From NCBI GenBank assembly GCA_030526935.1, contig JAUNBY010000204.1, forward strand, positions 1 through 5,976: a DNA stretch of 5,976 nt, written 5' to 3'. Below the pieces are notes generated by a model. The model ran no database searches. It had not been told where the DNA came from and saw nothing but the letters and a program-made list of their open reading frames with translations. Both the position numbers and the translations under genes were made by a program. Position 1 is the first letter of the stretch. Every line of letters starts with the position of its first letter. This DNA comes from Clostridia bacterium (lineage in GTDB: Bacteria > Bacillota > Clostridia > Christensenellales > Aristaeellaceae). Shown in pieces: positions 4,603 to 5,976 of this stretch.

Positions 4603-5331
4603 ATGAAATCGTTGCCTAACTCCAGCGATATTAAATCGACGAATTACTTTATAATGCTGGAAGACATAGTCAGGTATATACGAAAGCTCTCTTTGCAGGT
4701 GGGGGATAAATTGCCCAACGAGAATGTTTTATCAGAGGAACTTCATATAAACCGCTCGACGTTGCGCGAGGCGCTTCGCGTGTTGGAGGCTTTTGGCGTG
4801 ATTTCGTCCAGACGAGGCGCGGGGAACTTGTATGTTTGCGACTTAGAGGTCGGGTTCATGAACTTGTTTATGCTGTCGAACCTGCTGCTGGACGACAAGC
4901 CGATGGAACTGAGCAACCTTCGCGCGGTCATAGAGGCGGCGGCCATAGAGGAGTTTATCGCGAACGCCACGGATTACGACGTATTTATGCTGGAAATGGT
5001 TTATCGGGAACGAATGAAGGACAAGCGCAAGGATACGCCGGCGTATCTCGAGGCTCATATCATGTTTCACGATCAGATTATGAAATATCATGTAAACAGC
5101 GCGTCCAAGCAAATCGTTCATAGCGCCATTCGCCTTGTTGACAATTCCAGACCGGAGCGCCTTAAGGCGGAATCAGCCGACGAGCGGGAACATACGCATT
5201 ACCTTCGGCGCGTAAATCTCGCGTCACATGAAAACATATTGGAAGCCGTAAAGAGTAAGGATGTAGCGGCCGCAAAGGGCACCATAGTCAACCATATTTT
5301 GTTGCCGGGAGAAATTGCGGTCGCTTATTGA
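4603..5331 (+). CDS. GntR-family regulator, FadR/FCD subfamily
   Basis: Predicted cytoplasmic ligand-responsive regulator of 242 residues, normal for FadR-type proteins. Residues 20-78 form the GntR winged helix-turn-helix: LQVGDKLPNENVLSEEL, then NRSTLREALRVLEAFGVI and the RRGAGNLYV wing. Residues about 103-231 fit the all-helical FCD effector domain, beginning LSNLRAVIEAAAIEEF. FCD proteins usually bind a metal through an Asp or Asn and three His. Here H156, H209 and H231 are in place, but the usual acidic residue four before H156 is H152 (AHIMFH). Such proteins typically sense carboxylates or sugar acids and repress transport and catabolic genes. The convergent neighbour is a membrane anion transporter whose promoter is outside the window, making it a reasonable but untested target. 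Start ATG 4603 follows AGGAGG by nine bases. It ends 16 bases before a strong bidirectional terminator. Confidence 0.92.
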   Translation: MKSLPNSSDIKSTNYFIMLEDIVRYIRKLSLQVGDKLPNENVLSEELHINRSTLREALRVLEAFGVISSRRGAGNLYVCDLEVGFMNLFMLSNLLLDDKPMELSNLRAVIEAAAIEEFIANATDYDVFMLEMVYRERMKDKRKDTPAYLEAHIMFHDQIMKYHVNSASKQIVHSAIRLVDNSRPERLKAESADEREHTHYLRRVNLASHENILEAVKSKDVAAAKGTIVNHILLPGEIAVAY

Positions 5332-5347
5332 TGGTCAAATAAAAAGG

Positions 5348-5385
5348 GGTCGCCGCGGAAGAGAGAAACCGCGGCGGCCTTTTTT
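5348..5385. terminator. bidirectional intrinsic terminator between convergent genes
   Basis: Arms 5348-5358 and 5369-5379 form an 11-bp GC-rich stem with one wobble pair around a 10-base loop. Six T follow on the + strand (5380-5385), ending the GntR transcript. On the minus strand the run of A at 5341-5345 becomes a U-tract two bases after the stem, serving the transporter gene that ends at 5391. Confidence 0.9.
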
Positions 5386-5390
5386 CATAT

Positions 5391-5976
5391 TCAGGGCATA
5401 ATTGTTGGGAGTACCGCGGGAATGGTTTCGGCCAGCGCCGCGGTTTCGAGATATACCGGCATACCGAAAATCGGTCCTACGTAGTAGCAGATGACGGGGA
5501 AAAGAACCGACGCGAAAATGACTACAAGGTATCCCGGAAGCATCGGATCCTTCATCTCCCAGTAGCCATAACCCTTGTTAAGCATACACATGGCGCTTGG
5601 CCCCATGCAGAAGAAGAACGAACCTACAAACATGACGGGAAGCATAATCAGAACGGGGTTGTATCCGAGGCTTACGCAGACCGGGGATAGTACTCCGAGC
5701 ACCAGCGCGTAGGCGCCGGTCTGGGCGTTGACGAAGATGTTGACCATGATTCCCAGCAGAAGCGAGGCTATGATGGAGAATCCAAGAGGGCCTACGCCGT
5801 TGACCAGCGGCCCTATAAGCGTCCCAAGGGCGTCGCCCAGGCCGGTACCGGTAAACAGCGTTCCCGTGATGTTTATAAATCCCATGGCGATCATCATCTG
5901 AATGGGAAGCTTCTTGAAACCGTCCTTTGCGGGAACCGTGCCTATGATGGGGCATATGGAAAGACATCCGAACAAG
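5391..5976 (-). CDS. partial membrane anion transporter, SLC13/DASS-like (C-terminal part)
   Basis: The last 194 residues of an integral membrane transporter; the 5' end lies beyond the right edge, so no start is assigned. Hydrophobic segments occur at about residues 25-40, 65-100, 105-125 and 148-168. The pattern fits the second half of divalent-anion:sodium symporters and relatives: a TGTGLGDALG segment, a long hydrophobic stretch entering FVNAQTGAYA (where the family has an SNT-type substrate/sodium motif), then LSPVCVSLGYNP and a GYGYWEMKDPMLPGYL segment resembling the family's loop before the last helix. A different ion-transporter-superfamily permease, such as citrate or arsenite types, remains possible. 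Family members carry sulfate, dicarboxylates or other anions; substrate here is unknown. It converges on the GntR gene and shares its terminator. Proximity to the cytochrome-SUOX operon suggests, without proof, transport of its substrate or product. Confidence 0.72.
   Translation of the reverse strand, partial: LFGCLSICPIIGTVPAKDGFKKLPIQMMIAMGFINITGTLFTGTGLGDALGTLIGPLVNGVGPLGFSIIASLLLGIMVNIFVNAQTGAYALVLGVLSPVCVSLGYNPVLIMLPVMFVGSFFFCMGPSAMCMLNKGYGYWEMKDPMLPGYLVVIFASVLFPVICYYVGPIFGMPVYLETAALAETIPAVLPTIMP

Noticed and set aside
1..5976. CRISPR arrays, tRNA genes, insertion sequences or attachment sites
   Set aside because: No regularly spaced repeats, cloverleaf-like segments, transposase motifs or terminal inverted repeats were seen.

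Overview
The window looks like part of the chromosome of an anaerobic or facultatively anaerobic bacterium with roughly balanced base composition. It has strong AGGAGG-type ribosome binding sites, a TTG start that the ribosome binding site itself selects, near-consensus sigma-70 type promoters and compact spacing. A clostridial/Firmicutes-like anaerobe fits best. Synergistota or Eggerthella-like actinobacteria, which also use exported multiheme and molybdenum enzymes, cannot be excluded from sequence alone. Taxonomy is inference.

Layout, left to right. (1) 1-965: a LysR-type regulator on the + strand with its own promoter; an ATAC-N7-GTAT box lies on the -35 element. (2) 966-1111: a convergent gap holding a long imperfect hairpin. 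(3) 1112-3684: a two-gene minus-strand operon for exported redox proteins. The upstream gene encodes a three-haem c-type cytochrome domain fused to a sulfite-oxidase-fold (SUOX) molybdopterin domain and its C-terminal Ig-like domain. The downstream gene encodes a second, haem-free SUOX-fold protein with the same C-terminal domain. The second ribosome binding site directly follows the first stop codon, so the two are probably made together. (4) 3685-3860: a dense divergent control region with a promoter on each strand, two 16-bp dyads of the form TGTCC-N6-(G/C)GACA and a GATAA-NN-TTATC dyad. One 16-bp dyad is centred at -41.5 of the predicted operon start. (5) 3861-4469: a CRP/FNR-family regulator with 12 cysteines in 202 residues, including a CPVCH motif near the N terminus. 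(6) 4516-5331: a FadR/FCD-type GntR regulator with a strong promoter. (7) 5348-5385: a bidirectional terminator. (8) 5391-5976: the C-terminal part of a membrane anion transporter of the SLC13/DASS type, minus strand, running off the right edge.

How it may work together (inference): the cysteine-rich CRP/FNR protein senses a redox or gas signal and activates the divergent cytochrome-molybdoenzyme operon from the -41.5 site. The two SUOX-fold proteins would form an extracytoplasmic oxidoreductase that exchanges electrons through three c-type haems. The transporter may move an anionic substrate or product, with the LysR and GntR proteins sensing metabolites. The substrate is not visible from the sequence. 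No membrane quinol partner, cytochrome maturation gene or molybdopterin biosynthesis gene is in the window. No gap over 300 bases lacks a gene, and I see no tRNA, rRNA, CRISPR array or mobile element.
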